Shown piece after piece: positions 62,733 to 64,000 of a stretch of DNA of 64,000 nt (position 1 is the stretch's first letter; every line of letters starts with the position of its first letter). This stretch comes from CAMLIZ01 sp036231905 (lineage in GTDB: Bacteria > Pseudomonadota > Gammaproteobacteria > Burkholderiales > Burkholderiaceae_C), in NCBI RefSeq assembly GCF_036231905.1, contig NZ_JAZARE010000003.1, positions 1 to 64,000 on the forward strand. The letters run 5' to 3'. A program made the position numbers and the translations under genes. Under the pieces are notes generated by a model, which had not been told where the DNA came from, searched no databases, and saw nothing but the letters and a program-made list of their open reading frames with translations.

Positions 62733-64000
62733 GATGCGCTGCGCTCCTGCGCTTCCACCGCGGCCGGCGGGCCGGGCTCCAGCGCCAGCCAGCATTCGAA
62801 GCTGCTGCCGCCGTGGCTGCGCGCGCGCAGGCGCAGCTCGCCGCCGTGCGCCCGCGCGATGGCCCGGCACACCGCCAGCCCCACCCCGGCGCCCTGGCGC
62901 GGCGCGGCATCGTCGCCTGGTGGCGTGGGCGCGCGCTGGAAGACGTCGAACACCCGTTCGCGCCAGCCGGGCGCCACACCGGGCCCGCGGTCACGCACCG
63001 CCAGCACCATGTGCTGTTGCTGGCAGCGCGCCAGGATCTCCACCGGCGCGTCCTGCGGGCTGTACTTCAGCGCGTTGTCCACCAGGTTCTCCAGCATCTG
63101 GGCCAGCAGCAGCGCGTCGCAATGCAGCAGCGGCAGCCCCGGCTCCACACGGGCACGCACGCGGTGCTGCGGGTCGTGCTGGCGTGCACGGCGCAGCACG
63201 GCACCCACGATCTCTTCGGCAGATTCCCAGTCGCGCTGCAAGGTGGCGCCAGGGCTTTCCAGCCGGGCCAACTGCAGCGTGTTTTCGGTGAGATGGCGCA
63301 GGCGCGCGGTCTCCTCCAGCACGCTGGCCAGCAAACGCTGACGGTGCTCCGGGGTCAGCCGCGCGCCCTGCTCCTGCAGCGATGACGCCGCCGCCAGGAT
63401 GGTGGCCAGCGGCGTGCGGTAGTCATGCGAGATGGCCGCCAGCATCGCATTGCGCACACCCTCGGCCTGGGCCTGCTCGCGCGCCGCACGGGCGGCCTGC
63501 TCGGTGCGTGCACGCTGCAGCGCCAGGCCCATCTGGTCGCACAAGGCCTGGGCGTGGGCCCGGAGGCTGGCATTCGACAGCTCGCCGGCCGGTGGCCGGA
63601 CCACGGCCGCGCCGAAGCTGGCCTGCCGGCCGCGCAAGGGCAGGTACCACTCGCGCAAGCCCTCGTGCCGGCCGGTGCCGGGCCCGAAGGGCGTGGACTC
63701 GCGCATGCACAGCCACAAGCCGCCCAGCTGGTCCTCGTCCGGCTCGCCCAGCAGGGACACGGCCTGCGAATCGTTGGCCATTGGCAAGGGGCCCTTCAAG
63801 GCCATCAGCAGCACGGGGCCGCCGATCCGGCTCGCCAGCACTTCGCGCAGCACGCCGGTCTGGGACAGCGGCTCGCCGCCGTCGCGCAGCAGGTCGCTCA
63901 AGTAGCGCAGCTGCTGGGCCTCGTCCGCATGCTCCCTGGCCCGGCGGGCGAGCACCCGCTCGCGCGAGATCAGCACCGCCAGCACCGAGCTGACGCCCAG
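62729..64000 (-). CDS. KdpD-like sensor histidine kinase, partial (N-terminus outside window)
   Basis: At least 423 residues are visible, open to the window edge. The visible part has a GAF-like segment (about 45-170 of the fragment), the HisKA box AAISHDYRTPLATILAA (HDxRTPL as in KdpD), and a HATPase with ENLVDNALKYSP, DRGPGVAPG and GAGVGLAVCRAIARAHGG. This matches the C-terminal half of KdpD; the Usp and KdpD N-domains, if present, lie beyond 64000. It pairs with the overlapping response regulator. No kdpFABC genes are in the window. Confidence 0.88.
   Translation of the reverse strand: MGVSSVLAVLISRERVLARRAREHADEAQQLRYLSDLLRDGGEPLSQTGVLREVLASRIGGPVLLMALKGPLPMANDSQAVSLLGEPDEDQLGGLWLCMRESTPFGPGTGRHEGLREWYLPLRGRQASFGAAVVRPPAGELSNASLRAHAQALCDQMGLALQRARTEQAARAAREQAQAEGVRNAMLAAISHDYRTPLATILAAASSLQEQGARLTPEHRQRLLASVLEETARLRHLTENTLQLARLESPGATLQRDWESAEEIVGAVLRRARQHDPQHRVRARVEPGLPLLHCDALLLAQMLENLVDNALKYSPQDAPVEILARCQQQHMVLAVRDRGPGVAPGWRERVFDVFQRAPTPPGDDAAPRQGAGVGLAVCRAIARAHGGELRLRARSHGGSSFECWLALEPGPPAAVEAQERSAS

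Overview
The window comes from a GC-rich betaproteobacterium, most likely a member of the Burkholderiales near the Rubrivivax/Leptothrix/Rhizobacter group. This is an inference from protein character and layout (PEP-CTERM protein, Feo operon with a small third gene, epimerase-DoxX fusion, chromosomal integron); no rRNA or tRNA gene is present to confirm it.

Region 1 (1-8025) is the attI-proximal end of a chromosomal integron. The integrase gene intI is on the plus strand (GTG start at 6865). To its left, reading on the minus strand, is an array of at least 15 cassettes separated by 14 closely related attC sites; the array runs off the left edge. Cassette products include an isoprenylcysteine methyltransferase-like membrane protein, a lipoprotein, a VOC-fold protein, a SnoaL/NTF2-like protein and several small membrane or unknown proteins. 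Two cassette families (A and B) occur three times each and have poor coding capacity. A sigma-70-like promoter overlapped by a near-consensus LexA box lies just before intI, suggesting SOS control of recombination.

Region 2 (8.1-21.7 kb) is core-like: an NTF2-like protein, a substrate-binding/permease fusion of the osmoprotectant ABC type, an SDR, a CoA-transferase, a Tim44-like protein, thioredoxin 2, a DksA-type zinc-finger protein convergently overlapping trxC, glutamine-dependent NAD synthetase, a class A penicillin-binding protein, a PAS-like protein and a hemerythrin protein.

Region 3 (21.7-33.1 kb) is a phosphorelay island: a MEDS-PAS-kinase-receiver protein, a divergent CheY-like regulator, a REC-GAF-kinase-REC protein, and a soluble kinase of about 2114 residues with some 12 HAMP repeats. 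The last two form an operon.

Region 4 (33.4-50.7 kb) holds feoA-feoB and a small cysteine-bearing membrane protein behind a good Fur box, fumC, small membrane proteins, a three-domain LigD, a PEP-CTERM protein, chromate transporter ChrA, an NAD(P)H-hydrate dehydratase with a histidine phosphatase, two receiver proteins, and an epimerase-DoxX fusion followed by a DUF2269 protein.

Region 5 (50.8-64 kb) holds a low-complexity Gly/Gln/Ser protein, rpoN, a hemerythrin protein, a glycan-type cluster (glycoside hydrolase fused in frame to a glycosyltransferase, an amidohydrolase, a GT4 glycosyltransferase), the K+ transporter kup, and a KdpE/KdpD-like pair whose kinase runs off the right edge. No rRNA, tRNA, CRISPR array or insertion sequence was found.
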